DNA of 64,000 bases from Thermocrinis minervae (lineage in GTDB: Bacteria; Aquificota; Aquificia; Aquificales; Aquificaceae). Below the pieces are notes generated by a model. It was not told where the DNA came from. It saw nothing but the letters and a program-made list of their open reading frames with translations, and searched no databases. Each line of letters begins with the position of its first letter. Positions within the stretch are counted from its first letter, which is position 1. The position numbers were made by a program, and so were the translations under genes. The DNA lies in NCBI RefSeq assembly GCF_900142435.1, contig NZ_LT670846.1, positions 228,486 through 292,485 of the forward strand, read 5' to 3'. Of this stretch, positions 46,768 through 55,280 are shown in pieces.

Positions 46768-47609
46768 ATGACAATCCCATCATAACCCTTAAGGACGCTA
46801 AAGAGTCTCTCAAGCCCTATGGAACATCCTGCACATTCTGGCATATCCTCGTAAGCCCTGAGGAGTTCTTCGTCCATGGGAAGGTTCCCCCTCCATAGCT
46901 CCATCCTCCTCTTTATCTCCTCTTTATCTGTCTCCTCCGTCCAACCGTTGGCTATCTCAACACCCTTTATGTAGAGCTCAAACCTTTCCGCGTAGCCATT
47001 CCTTATCTTGGCGTAGACGCACAGCCTTTTTGGAAAGTCCTTCAGGAAGGTAAGCTTGTCTTTTCCAAGCTGTCTCTCTACGTCTATGTATATCCTGTAG
47101 AAAAGGGTCTCCCAGTCTTCCTTGTCATCAAACTCGTACCCGTAAGCCATGAGGTTGTTCTTGAACACCTCTTCGTCCTCTGACAGTATTATTCCTGCGT
47201 ATTCTTCGAAGGCTCTTTCCACGCTTATGCTTTCCCAATCAAGCTCGTAGCCTAGGTACCTTACGAGGTCTGTAATCTCTTGCATGAGGTAGTTGTAATC
47301 CTTTCCTACCGCGTACCATTCAAGCATGGTAAATTCCTTTCTATGCCACTTTCCCACCGGATCATCTCTGAATACTTTGGCTATCTGGAATATGTCCCTC
47401 TTTAGGATACTCAGGAGCTTTTTCATGTAAGGTTCTGGGGAGGTTTGAAGGTAATAGGTTTTTCCACCTATCTCTAGGCTTATGGGTTTTACGTTTGGGT
47501 CTATGTTTGGATACTCTAAAAGCACTGGAGTGTGAACTTCAAGGTATCCCCTTCCTTTGAAAAATTCCCTCACTCTGTCTATGAAATCCGACCACTCTTT
47601 GGTAAGCAT
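46764..47609 (-). CDS. epmA: EF-P lysine lysyltransferase-like (EpmA/GenX/PoxA)
   Basis: Lysyl-tRNA-synthetase-like enzyme that attaches (beta-)lysine to elongation factor P. The 281 residues carry class II synthetase motifs: motif 1 region FFKGRGYLEVHTPVLLEYP, motif 2 FRDDPVGKWHRKEFTMLEWYAVG (about 101-123) and motif 3 AGCSIGLERLFSVL (about 258-271). There is no anticodon-binding domain, as expected for EpmA. It is shorter than the 325-residue E. coli enzyme. No efp or epmB is in the window. It lies 1 bp after fabH and overlaps sapC. Confidence 0.85.
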   Translation of the reverse strand: MLTKEWSDFIDRVREFFKGRGYLEVHTPVLLEYPNIDPNVKPISLEIGGKTYYLQTSPEPYMKKLLSILKRDIFQIAKVFRDDPVGKWHRKEFTMLEWYAVGKDYNYLMQEITDLVRYLGYELDWESISVERAFEEYAGIILSEDEEVFKNNLMAYGYEFDDKEDWETLFYRIYIDVERQLGKDKLTFLKDFPKRLCVYAKIRNGYAERFELYIKGVEIANGWTEETDKEEIKRRMELWRGNLPMDEELLRAYEDMPECAGCSIGLERLFSVLKGYDGIVI

Positions 47610-47610
47610 G

Positions 47611-48534
47611 TTAAAACCTCATGAGGACGGCTCCCCACGTGAGGCCTCCACCCATGGCAGTCATAAGCAACGTATCTCCTCTCTTTAACTTCCCCTCTTT
47701 GTAAGCTTCATAAAGAGCTATGGGTATGGATGCGGCACTCGTGTTTCCATACCTGTGTATGTTGGAGTAGATCTTTTCAAAGGGTATGCCTAACTTTTCC
47801 GCTAAAGCTTGTACTATCCTTATGTTTGCCTGGTGGGGCACCACAAGGTCTACATCTTCAACGGAGATGTTAGCCTCTTTTAGTACTTGCCTGCACGCCT
47901 CTTCCATGCTACGCACGGCTACCTTAAACAGTTCTCTACCTTTCATCTGGATGTGTCCGCACTTTTCTGCAAAGAGGAGTTCCCACAAGCTTCCGTCCGA
48001 GTAGAGCTTGGACGTGTACAGACCATCTTGGCTCTTCTCTACTACTGCAGCACCAGCTCCGTCTCCAAAGAGCACGCATGTGTTCCTGTCCTGCCAGTTT
48101 ACTATAGTGGAGAGCTTTTCAGCACCTACGACCAGGGCCTTATTTACTTTTCCAGAGACAAGGTAAGAATGAGCAACATCCAGGGCGTACAGAAAGCCGC
48201 TGCATGCGGCAGAAAGGTCAAAGGCAAAAGCTCTTTTTGCAGAAAGCTCTGCCTGAAGTAGACATGCTGTAGCAGGAAAGGTCTTGTCTGGGGTAAGCGT
48301 GGCTACAAGGATAAGGTCTATCTCCTCGGGATCTGTGTTGGCCATTTGGAGGGCCATAAGGCTTGCCTGCTTTGCCATGTAGGTTAGAGTTTCATCTTGG
48401 GCTATCCTCCGCTCCTTTATACCCGTCCGTGTGGTTATCCAATCGTCGGATGTATCCACCATTTTCTCAAGGTCAAAGTTGGTAAGCACCTTTTCGGGTA
48501 AGTAGACCCCGAGTCCTGAAATCCTTATGCCCAT
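47611..48534 (-). CDS. fabH: beta-ketoacyl-ACP synthase III
   Basis: Initiates type II fatty-acid synthesis by condensing acetyl-CoA with malonyl-ACP. The 307 residues have the Cys-His-Asn triad: Cys in DLSAACSGFLYALD (about 112), His in VPHQANIRI (about 236) and Asn in NIHRYGNTSAASIP (about 266). An N-terminal ISGLGVYLPEKVLTN and C-terminal AMGGGLTWGAVLMRF match the family. It overlaps plsX by 10 bp. PlsX-FabH pairing is classic and supplies acyl chains for phospholipids. Confidence 0.97.
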   Translation of the reverse strand: MGIRISGLGVYLPEKVLTNFDLEKMVDTSDDWITTRTGIKERRIAQDETLTYMAKQASLMALQMANTDPEEIDLILVATLTPDKTFPATACLLQAELSAKRAFAFDLSAACSGFLYALDVAHSYLVSGKVNKALVVGAEKLSTIVNWQDRNTCVLFGDGAGAAVVEKSQDGLYTSKLYSDGSLWELLFAEKCGHIQMKGRELFKVAVRSMEEACRQVLKEANISVEDVDLVVPHQANIRIVQALAEKLGIPFEKIYSNIHRYGNTSAASIPIALYEAYKEGKLKRGDTLLMTAMGGGLTWGAVLMRF

Positions 48535-49550
48535 GAAGCTTTAGCTCCTTCTGGCATGAACTTCTTCATATTGGAGGCTAATTTTTCATTGAAGTGATGG
48601 GTGTAGAACTCTGTGGCTACCTTTATGGCGTTTTTTATAGCCTTTGCGTTGGCTCTTCCGTGTGTGATTATAACAGGCTTTTTTGCTCCGAGCAGCGGTA
48701 TTCCGCCATACTCGGTAAAGTCTGCCTTCTTCTTGAAGTTGTTAAGAGCTGGCATAAGCAAGAAGGCACCTATCTTAGCCAGAAGGCTCTTCTTGATCTC
48801 CTCTTTTATCATCTGGACTACTGCCATGCCTAAGCTTTCGCTCGCCTTTAGTATTATGTTTCCTACGAACCCATCGCACACTATTACATCAAAGGTACCC
48901 GCGTATATGTCCCTTCCTTCGGCATTCCCTAAGAAGTTAAGGCCAAGCTGCTTTAGGAGTGGATAAGTCTCTTTAACTAGCTCGTTGCCCTTACCTTCCT
49001 CCTCACCTATGCTTAGAATCCCAACCCTCGGGTTTTGTATACCCAGTATCTCCTCTGCGTATGTATGTCCTATTATGGCAAATTGTACAAGGTGCTTTGG
49101 TTTACAGTCAACGTTTGCACCTACATCTATTAAAACTGTCTTACCCTTTGGGTTTGGCAAGGCTACACCTATGGCTGGTCTTTCTACCTCTTCTATGGCT
49201 CCTATGACAAACTTACCGACCGTGAGGACAGCACCCGTATTACCTGCAGAAACGAGACCGTCGGCCACTCCATCCTTTACTAGCTTCCCGGCTATGTAAA
49301 GAGAAGACTCCTTTTTCTTAAGCACGTTAGAGGGTGGCTCGTGCATACCGATGGTGTCCTTTGCATGCACTACCACGAGTCTTTCGTCCTTTACTCCCTC
49401 CCTCTTTAGTATCTCCTTTATCCTCTGCTCGTCTCCCACCAAGAATATGGTTTGTGCAAACTCTTTACTTGCCCATATACATCCCTTTACTATCTCCTCG
49501 GGGGCGTAGTCTCCCCCCATACAGTCTACAGCTATCTTGGGAAGACTCAT
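48525..49550 (-). CDS. plsX: phosphate acyltransferase PlsX
   Basis: Converts acyl-ACP to acyl-phosphate for glycerol-3-phosphate acylation by PlsY. The 341 residues match: N-terminal IAVDCMGGDYAPEEIVKG (about 6-23), LVSAGNTGAVLTVGKFVIG (about 99-117), VLIDVGANVDCKPKHLVQFA and VCDGFVGNIILKASE (about 230-244). It overlaps rpmF by 4 bp and fabH by 10 bp. The operon order rpmF-plsX-fabH is common in bacteria. Confidence 0.97.
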   Translation of the reverse strand: MSLPKIAVDCMGGDYAPEEIVKGCIWASKEFAQTIFLVGDEQRIKEILKREGVKDERLVVVHAKDTIGMHEPPSNVLKKKESSLYIAGKLVKDGVADGLVSAGNTGAVLTVGKFVIGAIEEVERPAIGVALPNPKGKTVLIDVGANVDCKPKHLVQFAIIGHTYAEEILGIQNPRVGILSIGEEEGKGNELVKETYPLLKQLGLNFLGNAEGRDIYAGTFDVIVCDGFVGNIILKASESLGMAVVQMIKEEIKKSLLAKIGAFLLMPALNNFKKKADFTEYGGIPLLGAKKPVIITHGRANAKAIKNAIKVATEFYTHHFNEKLASNMKKFMPEGAKASWA

Positions 49551-49732
49551 AACGTGTCTAGGATCTGTCTACCCTTGTAGTATCCACAGTATGGACATAC
49601 TCTATGTGGTAGTATCATCTCACCGCAGTTTGGGCAAGAGGCCAAAGAGGTGGCCTTAAGCTTTGCAAAGAAGTTCTGAGCTCTTCTCTGATCTCTTCTC
49701 CATCTAGAAGTCTTCCTTTTAGGAACAGCCAT
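49547..49732 (-). CDS. rpmF: 50S ribosomal protein L32
   Basis: Zinc-binding form of L32, 61 residues. Seen: basic N-terminus AVPKRKTSRWRRDQRRAQ and two Cys pairs, CPNCGEMILPHRVCPYCGYYKG (about 33-54). AAGGAGG lies 8 nt before the ATG and a consensus promoter lies upstream, so expression should be high. It heads rpmF-plsX-fabH-epmA-sapC. The usual upstream partner yceD is elsewhere. Confidence 0.97.
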   Translation of the reverse strand: MAVPKRKTSRWRRDQRRAQNFFAKLKATSLASCPNCGEMILPHRVCPYCGYYKGRQILDTL

Positions 49733-49795
49733 ATCTTAACCTCCTTAGATAAAGTAAAAAAAACTTAAAACCTTTGTAAATAAAAGTTTTCAGAA

Positions 49796-49824
49796 ATTAT
49801 ACAGTCCACTACTGAATCTGTCAA
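49796..49824 (-). promoter_or_regulatory. consensus sigma-70 promoter of the rpmF operon
   Basis: On the minus strand a perfect TTGACA (49824-49819) is 17 bp from a perfect TATAAT (49801-49796). The leader is about 57 nt, AT-rich, and ends with AAGGAGG. It is the only promoter in the window matching both consensus hexamers exactly. Confidence 0.85.
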
Positions 49825-49894
49825 GAAGAGAGACCTTTACTGAGCTATCTCATACGGTGATGGACTTGTGTAGTGGTATCCTTAAGATATCTCT

Positions 49895-49907
49895 GAGAAA
49901 AATTCTC
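49895..49907. promoter_or_regulatory. short inverted repeat before the ferredoxin gene
   Basis: GAGAA-AAA-TTCTC lies just upstream of AAGGAGG (49911-49917) and 16 bp from the ferredoxin ATG. A second dyad, TATC-CTTAA-GATA, lies at 49877-49889. Either could be an operator or leader hairpin. I cannot identify a convincing -35/-10 pair for this gene. Confidence 0.35.
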
Positions 49908-49923
49908 CTGAAGGAGGTGACTT

Positions 49924-50256
49924 ATGGAGTTTAGGCACGTGTTTGTGTGTGTAAATCAGAGACCACCAGGACATCCTATGGGATCCTGCGCCGAAAAGGG
50001 AAGCAGGGACATTTACGCTAAGCTTATGGAAAGCATCCAGATGGATCCTGAGCTTTTTATGAGCGTGATAGTAACTCCTACGGGTTGTCTCGGACCTTGC
50101 GGTCTTGGTCCCACCATAGTGGTGTACCCAGACGCCGTGTGGTACGGAAATGTAAGGCTTGAAGATGTACCCGAGATAGTAAACTCTCACCTGAAAGGTG
50201 GAAAACCTGTAGATAGGCTAGTTGTTTCCAAGGGTAAACCACCGGGCATGTTCTAA
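49924..50256 (+). CDS. thioredoxin-like [2Fe-2S] ferredoxin
   Basis: Electron carrier of the thioredoxin-fold ferredoxin family first studied in Clostridium, Azotobacter and Aquifex. The 110 residues include HVFVCVNQRPPGHPMGSCAEKGSRDIY (Cys 9 and 22) and TPTGCLGPCGLGPTIVVYPDAVWYG (Cys about 55 and 59), the four expected cluster ligands. The ending VSKGKPPGMF is as I recall for the Aquifex protein. It stands alone, preceded by a strong SD. Its electron partner is not indicated by neighbours. Confidence 0.95.
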   Translation: MEFRHVFVCVNQRPPGHPMGSCAEKGSRDIYAKLMESIQMDPELFMSVIVTPTGCLGPCGLGPTIVVYPDAVWYGNVRLEDVPEIVNSHLKGGKPVDRLVVSKGKPPGMF

Positions 50257-50258
50257 GG

Positions 50259-50282
50259 GCCGAGGGTCAACCAGCCCCCGGC
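50259..50282. terminator. hairpin between convergent ferredoxin and hfq genes
   Basis: GCCGAGGG and CCCCCGGC pair over 8 positions with one mismatch around an 8-nt loop. It covers the gap between two convergent genes and the first codons of the hfq 3' end. No T-tract follows, so termination strength is uncertain. Confidence 0.45.
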
Positions 50283-50509
50283 ACTCCTTCTTCTTCAAAC
50301 TCTAGCTCTAGCTTTTCTGAAGGGACTATAGTAGTTATAGCATGCTTGTAAACTAACGTCTGCTGACGCCCATCCTCCAGAAGTATGGTGTATAAGTCAA
50401 AAGATCTTATCCTTCCTTGGAGTCTTATGCCATTCAGAAGGTAGATAGTAACCTTGACCTTTCTTTTCCTGGCAGTGTTTAGGAAGGTTTCTTGGGTCCT
50501 GTAGGGCAT
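50267..50509 (-). CDS. hfq: RNA chaperone Hfq
   Basis: Sm-like hexameric protein that mediates small RNA-mRNA pairing. The 80 residues show Sm1 ([28 protein letters not shown], about 19-46) and Sm2 ([12 protein letters not shown], about 52-63, with the YKH signature). N-terminal TQETFLN matches Hfq. The C-terminal tail is short and acidic. It follows the ADP-ribosylglycohydrolase gene with 3 bp between. Confidence 0.96.
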   Translation of the reverse strand: MPYRTQETFLNTARKRKVKVTIYLLNGIRLQGRIRSFDLYTILLEDGRQQTLVYKHAITTIVPSEKLELEFEEEGVPGAG

Positions 50510-50512
50510 TTT

Positions 50513-51490
50513 CTACCTCCTTTCTCTTTGTTCTACCACGAGCTCATAAAGCTTTTGGGAGATATTAATATAATACTCTGACCTTTCAAGGTTTACAACT
50601 AGGTCCTCAGGGAAGACGTAAAGGCCGTAGTAAGCTCCTACCATGGATCCTACAAGGTAGCCGATGGAGTCCGTATCACCGCCGAAATCTCCGCAGGCGT
50701 TTACCGCTTGCCAGAAGGCTTCCATGGGGTTCCCTATGTTGGAGAGGAATATAAAGAGGGCAAGGGGAAAGGATTCAAAGACGTAGGTAGAGTTACCCAA
50801 GATGGCTATGGCATCCTCTAAACTTTTGCCTTCCTTGAGCAGCTGTATGACAGTGTCTATGAATTTCTTGGACTTTTCCCTCTTCATGAAGACCTTGAGG
50901 TGTTCGAGGAGGTTTAATCGGTCTTCCTGTCTGGAAAGGTCGTAGCTTTCAAGTATAAGGAGGGATATTAGGGCCGAGTATGCTCCGCTCGCGTCGTATA
51001 TCTCTGGGCTCCTGTGGGTTATGAGACTTACCAGCCTACCACCCTCTGAGGCCAGGTAGGGGTTGTAGTAGTGGTAAAGACCTACTACGCTGCACCTTAG
51101 TATACCCTCCACCGAAAAAGAATAACATCCTGCATCTTCCAGGCTTATGCCAGAGGATAGAAGGTCTATAGCCCTAAGAAGTGTTGGATCTGTCTGTCTG
51201 TGCTTGAGCTCATCCTTTCTGAACTCCAGTAGTCTGTAAAAGAAATCATAGGGATCTATCATCTTCTTGGAAAGTATGCTCTCGCAGAGTATCATGCTTA
51301 TGGTAGTCTCATCCGAAGTGTCCTCCGGCCTAAGGCCATAAGCTGGACTGTGTGGATGAGGTTCCACAAATCCTTCCACTCTACCGCCGTAGTATTCTAG
51401 GGCTTGCTCCTTAGTTATGTCCTCTAGGGACTTACCTATGGCATCTCCTAGGGCAGATCCTACTATGACTCCTTGGAACTTTTCAAGCAT
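50513..51490 (-). CDS. ADP-ribosylglycohydrolase family protein
   Basis: DraG/ARH-type hydrolase that removes ADP-ribose from proteins or other acceptors. The 325 residues have the family's metal-binding parts: GSALGDAIGKSLEDI (about 11-25), EDTSDETTISMILCES (about 56-71) and FGGDTDSIGYLVGSMVGAYYGL (about 268-289). A nif-associated role, as in DraG of Rhodospirillum, is not supported by neighbours. No ADP-ribosyltransferase is nearby. It is followed by hfq. The 15-bp gap to the divergent ComM-like gene contains overlapping promoters. Confidence 0.9.
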   Translation of the reverse strand: MLEKFQGVIVGSALGDAIGKSLEDITKEQALEYYGGRVEGFVEPHPHSPAYGLRPEDTSDETTISMILCESILSKKMIDPYDFFYRLLEFRKDELKHRQTDPTLLRAIDLLSSGISLEDAGCYSFSVEGILRCSVVGLYHYYNPYLASEGGRLVSLITHRSPEIYDASGAYSALISLLILESYDLSRQEDRLNLLEHLKVFMKREKSKKFIDTVIQLLKEGKSLEDAIAILGNSTYVFESFPLALFIFLSNIGNPMEAFWQAVNACGDFGGDTDSIGYLVGSMVGAYYGLYVFPEDLVVNLERSEYYINISQKLYELVVEQRERR

Positions 51491-51493
51491 CCT

Positions 51494-51499
51494 TATAAT
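51494..51499 (+). promoter_or_regulatory. -10 element TATAAT before the ComM-like gene
   Basis: Perfect hexamer 6 nt before the ATG at 51506, within the 15-bp gap to the divergent glycohydrolase gene. Confidence 0.45.
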
Positions 51500-51505
51500 T
51501 TTCTC

Positions 51506-53017
51506 ATGTTCTGTAGGATAAGGAGTGGGGGAGTGTTGGGGATAGAGGGCATACTGGTGGATGTAGAGCTGGACATCTCTCCAGGTCTTCCCCAGTTTAA
51601 CATAGTAGGGCTTCCAGATAAGGCCATAAGCGAGGCCAAGGATAGGATAAGATCAGCCCTTAAGAACCTTGGGGTTTCCCTACCTCAAAAGAGGATAACG
51701 GTAAACCTCTCTCCCTCCCATGTGAAAAAGCAAGGGACGCTGTACGACCTTCCTATGGCCGTAGGCATACTAGTGCTCATGGGCGTTGTAAATGTCCAAG
51801 AAGATGTGGTAGTACTGGGTGAGCTTTCTCTAGATGGGAAGATCAACAGGGTTTCTGGAGTCCTTCCCATAGTACTCTCTTTAAAAGAACAGGGTTTTAG
51901 GAAGTTTATAGTTCCGAAAGAGAACGAGTTAGAAGGTGGTATAGTGGAGGGTGTTGAAGTCTATGGTTTTGAACATCTGACAGAGGTGGTGGAGTTTCTG
52001 CAGGGTAAGCCCAAAGAGCCTGCAAGGGTAGACATAAAGACTCTCTTTGAAAACTCTAAGGGCTTTGACATAGATATGTCTGACGTTTACGGTCAGACCA
52101 TGGCCAAGAGGGCTATGCAGATAGCTGCAGCGGGGTTCCATAACGTCCTTCTCGTAGGACCACCAGGCAGCGGTAAAAGCATGCTGGCAAAAAGGCTCAT
52201 AACCATAATGCCGCCTCTAAGCTTTGAGGAGGCTCTTGAGATAACCAAGATATACAGCGTGGCTGGTTTACTGAGAGAAGGTCTTATAACGCAAAGGCCT
52301 TTTAGGTCTGTGCATCATACAGCTTCAGACGTGTCTCTTATAGGTGGTGGGAACCCACCCATGCCCGGAGAGATAAGCCTTGCCCACAGGGGAGTTCTCT
52401 TCTTGGATGAGATGGTAGAGTTTGGAAGAAAGAGCCTGGAGGCTCTCAGACAACCCATGGAGGACGGTTACGTGGTGGTTACGAGAGCAAGTGGTAGGTT
52501 TGTTTTTCCAGCTCAGTTCCTCTTGGTGGGTGCCACAAACCCATGCCCATGCGGCAACTACGCAAACCCTTACAAGGCTTGTGTTTGTACCCCAAACCAG
52601 ATAAAGGCTCACCAGTCCAAGCTTTCAGGACCCATAATGGACAGGATAGACCTTAAAGTTTGGGTAGACCCACCAAAGGAAGAAGAACTGGTCAACATGC
52701 AAAAGGGACCCTCTTCGGAGGAGATGAGGCAAGCCGTCATGAGGGCTGTCCAGATACAGAGAGAAAGGTTTAAAGGAAAACTAAAGTTTAACTCTCATAT
52801 GAATCAGAAGGAGATAGAAAAGTACTGTATTCTGACGCAAGAAGCAAAGGACCTTCTCAAAAGGGCCATGCAGGCCCACCATCTGACAGGTAGGGGCTAT
52901 GCTAGGCTTTTAAAGGTAGCCAGGACTATCGCTGACCTGGACGGAGAGGAGAAGATAGACGTTCTGCATCTGTCGGAGGCTCTACAGTTTAGGGTGGACG
53001 AAAAGTCTCTCGTCTGA
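51506..53017 (+). CDS. comM: YifB/ComM-family Mg-chelatase-like AAA+ ATPase
   Basis: ComM is a hexameric helicase that promotes branch migration in natural transformation; homologues occur widely. The 503-residue form has an N-terminal lon-like domain (LDISPGLPQFNIVGLPDKAISEAKDRIRSAL). Walker A VGPPGSGKSMLAKRL, Walker B GVLFLDEMVEFG, a zinc-type CPCGNYANPYKACVCTP stretch and the C-terminal HHLTGRGYARLLKVARTIADL also match. The frame opens earlier (51473), but the ATG at 51506 matches family starts and has a -10 6 nt upstream. Confidence 0.93.
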   Translation: MFCRIRSGGVLGIEGILVDVELDISPGLPQFNIVGLPDKAISEAKDRIRSALKNLGVSLPQKRITVNLSPSHVKKQGTLYDLPMAVGILVLMGVVNVQEDVVVLGELSLDGKINRVSGVLPIVLSLKEQGFRKFIVPKENELEGGIVEGVEVYGFEHLTEVVEFLQGKPKEPARVDIKTLFENSKGFDIDMSDVYGQTMAKRAMQIAAAGFHNVLLVGPPGSGKSMLAKRLITIMPPLSFEEALEITKIYSVAGLLREGLITQRPFRSVHHTASDVSLIGGGNPPMPGEISLAHRGVLFLDEMVEFGRKSLEALRQPMEDGYVVVTRASGRFVFPAQFLLVGATNPCPCGNYANPYKACVCTPNQIKAHQSKLSGPIMDRIDLKVWVDPPKEEELVNMQKGPSSEEMRQAVMRAVQIQRERFKGKLKFNSHMNQKEIEKYCILTQEAKDLLKRAMQAHHLTGRGYARLLKVARTIADLDGEEKIDVLHLSEALQFRVDEKSLV

Positions 53018-53025
53018 TAACCTAT

Positions 53026-53472
53026 TCATAAATGCCTTTCACTTCGGTAATCGGACAGTTTAGAGTATGCGTAAGACCCTTTTTCTGAACATGGCCTTAT
53101 ACGGAGCTTTCTTCCCTCAGGCAGGATCTCTATCTCTATCCAAAGGTCGCAAGGTATGTCTGGTGTTGGCCACTCTATGAGTACAAGACCGTTACCCAAA
53201 AACTCATCCAGGTTTAAATCTTTTACCCTGTAGAGATCCACATGGAAGACTCTAAACTTCTCAGTAGGGTACTCGTTTATGAGGGTGAAGGTAGGGCTTC
53301 TGACTTGATAGCCTTCGTAAAGCCCCAACGCTTGCACGAGTGCTCTTACTATGAAAGTCTTTCCAGCTCCCAAAGGTCCGGAAAGACATATGATCTCATC
53401 ACCCTTCAACACCTTGGCCAGTTCTCGGACGAACCTTACAGTCTGCTCTTCGTCCTTTAGCACAAACTCCAA
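53026..53472 (-). CDS. tsaE: tRNA threonylcarbamoyladenosine biosynthesis ATPase TsaE
   Basis: P-loop ATPase needed with TsaB, TsaC and TsaD to make t6A37 in ANN-decoding tRNAs. The 148 residues show CLSGPLGAGKTFIVRALVQALG (Walker A, about 34-55), VRSPTFTLINEYP and VFHVDLYRVKDLNLDEFLGNGLVLIEWP (about 75-102), all typical. The start is TTG. It shares a 22-bp gap with the divergent 157-residue gene and ends 8 bp from comM. Confidence 0.95.
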   Translation of the reverse strand: MEFVLKDEEQTVRFVRELAKVLKGDEIICLSGPLGAGKTFIVRALVQALGLYEGYQVRSPTFTLINEYPTEKFRVFHVDLYRVKDLNLDEFLGNGLVLIEWPTPDIPCDLWIEIEILPEGRKLRIRPCSEKGSYAYSKLSDYRSERHL

Positions 53473-53479
53473 AGCATGC

Positions 53480-53485
53480 TATATT
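53480..53485 (+). promoter_or_regulatory. -10 element TATATT before the 157-residue gene
   Basis: Nine nt from the ATG at 53495, in the 22-bp gap to tsaE. Confidence 0.35.
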
Positions 53486-53494
53486 TTAAAACTT

Positions 53495-53968
53495 ATGGAA
53501 TTTTTCTTCTTTCCGGATGTTTATGCGGACACTTATCTGATAGACTACTACGTGATATCCTTCAACCTCAACAATAAGGATCTTGTGGTCACCAGAGAAT
53601 GGGAAGGTAGGGAGTACATAGTGGAGGTATTGGACGTAGACGAATTTCTACGCCAAGCCAAGGACGTTGTACTGTTTGAGTTCGGTGACGAGGTAGAGAG
53701 ATTCAGCAACCTAGAAGAAGCCCTAAGACACGCTTACAGGCTTGCGTACACGGAGGCAAAGAGAAGGAGTCCTAAGGAGATACTACCTGCCATGGGTGTG
53801 GGTTGTCCACCCCTTGATCTTATAAGGAGGACTTTTCCCGTTGAGTTTAAGCTTGACCCCTTCCCAAAGGATCTTACGGCCTACCTGGAGAATATAGTAA
53901 GGAGTGTGCCCAAAGACATGCCAAAAAAGGAGACTCACGATGAAGGCAACGAATGGGACATACTCTGA
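53495..53968 (+). CDS. conserved-looking hypothetical protein upstream of hslU
   Basis: Not recognised. The frame extends upstream, but the ATG at 53495 is the sensible start. The 157 residues begin with an aromatic, strand-like block ([22 protein letters not shown]), followed by helices. There is a Pro-rich block with one Cys ([21 protein letters not shown]) and an acidic tail. The last 29 bp overlap hslU, whose SD lies inside this gene, so the two are co-translated. It does not look like HslV, which has a Thr-Thr-Ile/Thr-Ile start. A role with HslU is possible only by position. Confidence 0.65.
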   Translation: MEFFFFPDVYADTYLIDYYVISFNLNNKDLVVTREWEGREYIVEVLDVDEFLRQAKDVVLFEFGDEVERFSNLEEALRHAYRLAYTEAKRRSPKEILPAMGVGCPPLDLIRRTFPVEFKLDPFPKDLTAYLENIVRSVPKDMPKKETHDEGNEWDIL

Positions 53969-55280
53969 CCTCCTTGAAGAGCTTACCCCTCAAAGGATAG
54001 TTGAGGAATTAAGCAAGTACATAGTGGGCCAAGAGAAGGCAAAAAAAGCTGTTGCCATAGCTTTGAGGAACAGATGGAGAAGGCAAAAGCTCCCCGAAAG
54101 CATAAGAGATGAGGTGGCTCCGAAGAACATAATCCTGATTGGACCCACGGGTGTGGGTAAGACGGAGATAGCCAGAAGGCTCGCACAGCTTATAAAAGCA
54201 CCCTTCATAAAAGTTGAAGCTACCAAGTACACAGAGGTAGGTTACGTGGGTAAGGATGTAGAGTCTATGGTGAGGGAGCTAGTGGAAGTTTCATACCAGA
54301 TGGTCAAAGCGGAAAAGATGCAAGATGTAAGACAGAAGGCCAGGAAGATAGCCGAAGATATACTGGTGGACATCCTCTCAAAAGATCCCTTTATAACCGA
54401 CGGTAGGCTCACCAAGTCAGACATAAGGGCCAAGCTCAGGAGCGGAGAGTTGGACGAGAAGGTAGTAGAAATATGGGTTCAGGAAAAGTTACCACCCATA
54501 CTAACCGTTGGTGGTCCACCCATACTGGAAGATCTGGGGGAGCAGTTAAAAGACCTCTTTGGTGGCATGCCCGTGGGTAGGAAGAAAAGGCGTGTAAAGG
54601 TCAAGGATGCTCTAGCCATACTCGAACAGGAAGAGGCTGAAAAGCTGATAGATCACGAGGAAGTTGCACGCGAGGCTATATACAGAGCTGAAAACTTTGG
54701 TATCATCTTCATAGACGAGATTGACAAAATAGCCATAAAAACTCCCTCTTACGGACCTGGAGTATCCAGAGAAGGGGTCCAGAGAGACCTTCTTCCTATA
54801 GTAGAGGGTACTGTTGTGAGGACCAAGTACGGGCCAGTGAGAACAGATCACATCCTCTTTATAGCAGCGGGAGCTTTTCACATGTCCAAACCTTCCGACC
54901 TCATACCCGAGTTACAGGGTAGGTTCCCTATAAGGGTAGAGTTGAGTCCTCTAACCAAAGAGGACCTGGTGCGCATACTTACTGAGCCTAAGAATGCCCT
55001 TATAAAACAGTACGTTGAGCTCCTGAAGACAGAAGGAGTGGACTTAGAGTTTACCGAAGATGCAGTGCATGAGATAGCACGTATAGCGGAGGAAGCTAAC
55101 AACAAGTTGGAAAATATAGGAGCAAGAAGGTTACACACCATCATGGAGATACTCCTTGAAGACATCTCCTTCAACGCTCCTAGTCTAAAAGGACAGCACA
55201 TAATAATAGATGGAAAGTTTGTAAGGGCAAAGCTTGAATCTGTTGTAAAAGATGTGGATCTTTCTAAGTATGTACTATGA
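53940..55280 (+). CDS. hslU: HslU ATPase subunit of the HslUV protease
   Basis: AAA+ unfoldase that feeds proteins to the HslV peptidase. The 446 residues start at the ATG at 53940, which has AAGGAG 8 nt before it; a longer frame opens at 53904. Seen: [20 protein letters not shown], Walker [17 protein letters not shown] (about 65-80) and the pore [14 protein letters not shown] (about 101-114). The intermediate domain (about 115-235), Walker [12 protein letters not shown] and [18 protein letters not shown] near the end follow. hslV is not adjacent. Confidence 0.95.
   Translation: MKATNGTYSDLLEELTPQRIVEELSKYIVGQEKAKKAVAIALRNRWRRQKLPESIRDEVAPKNIILIGPTGVGKTEIARRLAQLIKAPFIKVEATKYTEVGYVGKDVESMVRELVEVSYQMVKAEKMQDVRQKARKIAEDILVDILSKDPFITDGRLTKSDIRAKLRSGELDEKVVEIWVQEKLPPILTVGGPPILEDLGEQLKDLFGGMPVGRKKRRVKVKDALAILEQEEAEKLIDHEEVAREAIYRAENFGIIFIDEIDKIAIKTPSYGPGVSREGVQRDLLPIVEGTVVRTKYGPVRTDHILFIAAGAFHMSKPSDLIPELQGRFPIRVELSPLTKEDLVRILTEPKNALIKQYVELLKTEGVDLEFTEDAVHEIARIAEEANNKLENIGARRLHTIMEILLEDISFNAPSLKGQHIIIDGKFVRAKLESVVKDVDLSKYVL

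Noticed and set aside
49733-49923. 191-bp AT-rich spacer considered as a possible small RNA gene
   Set aside because: It is explained by the rpmF promoter and leader on one strand and the ferredoxin leader on the other; no independent promoter-terminator pair is seen.
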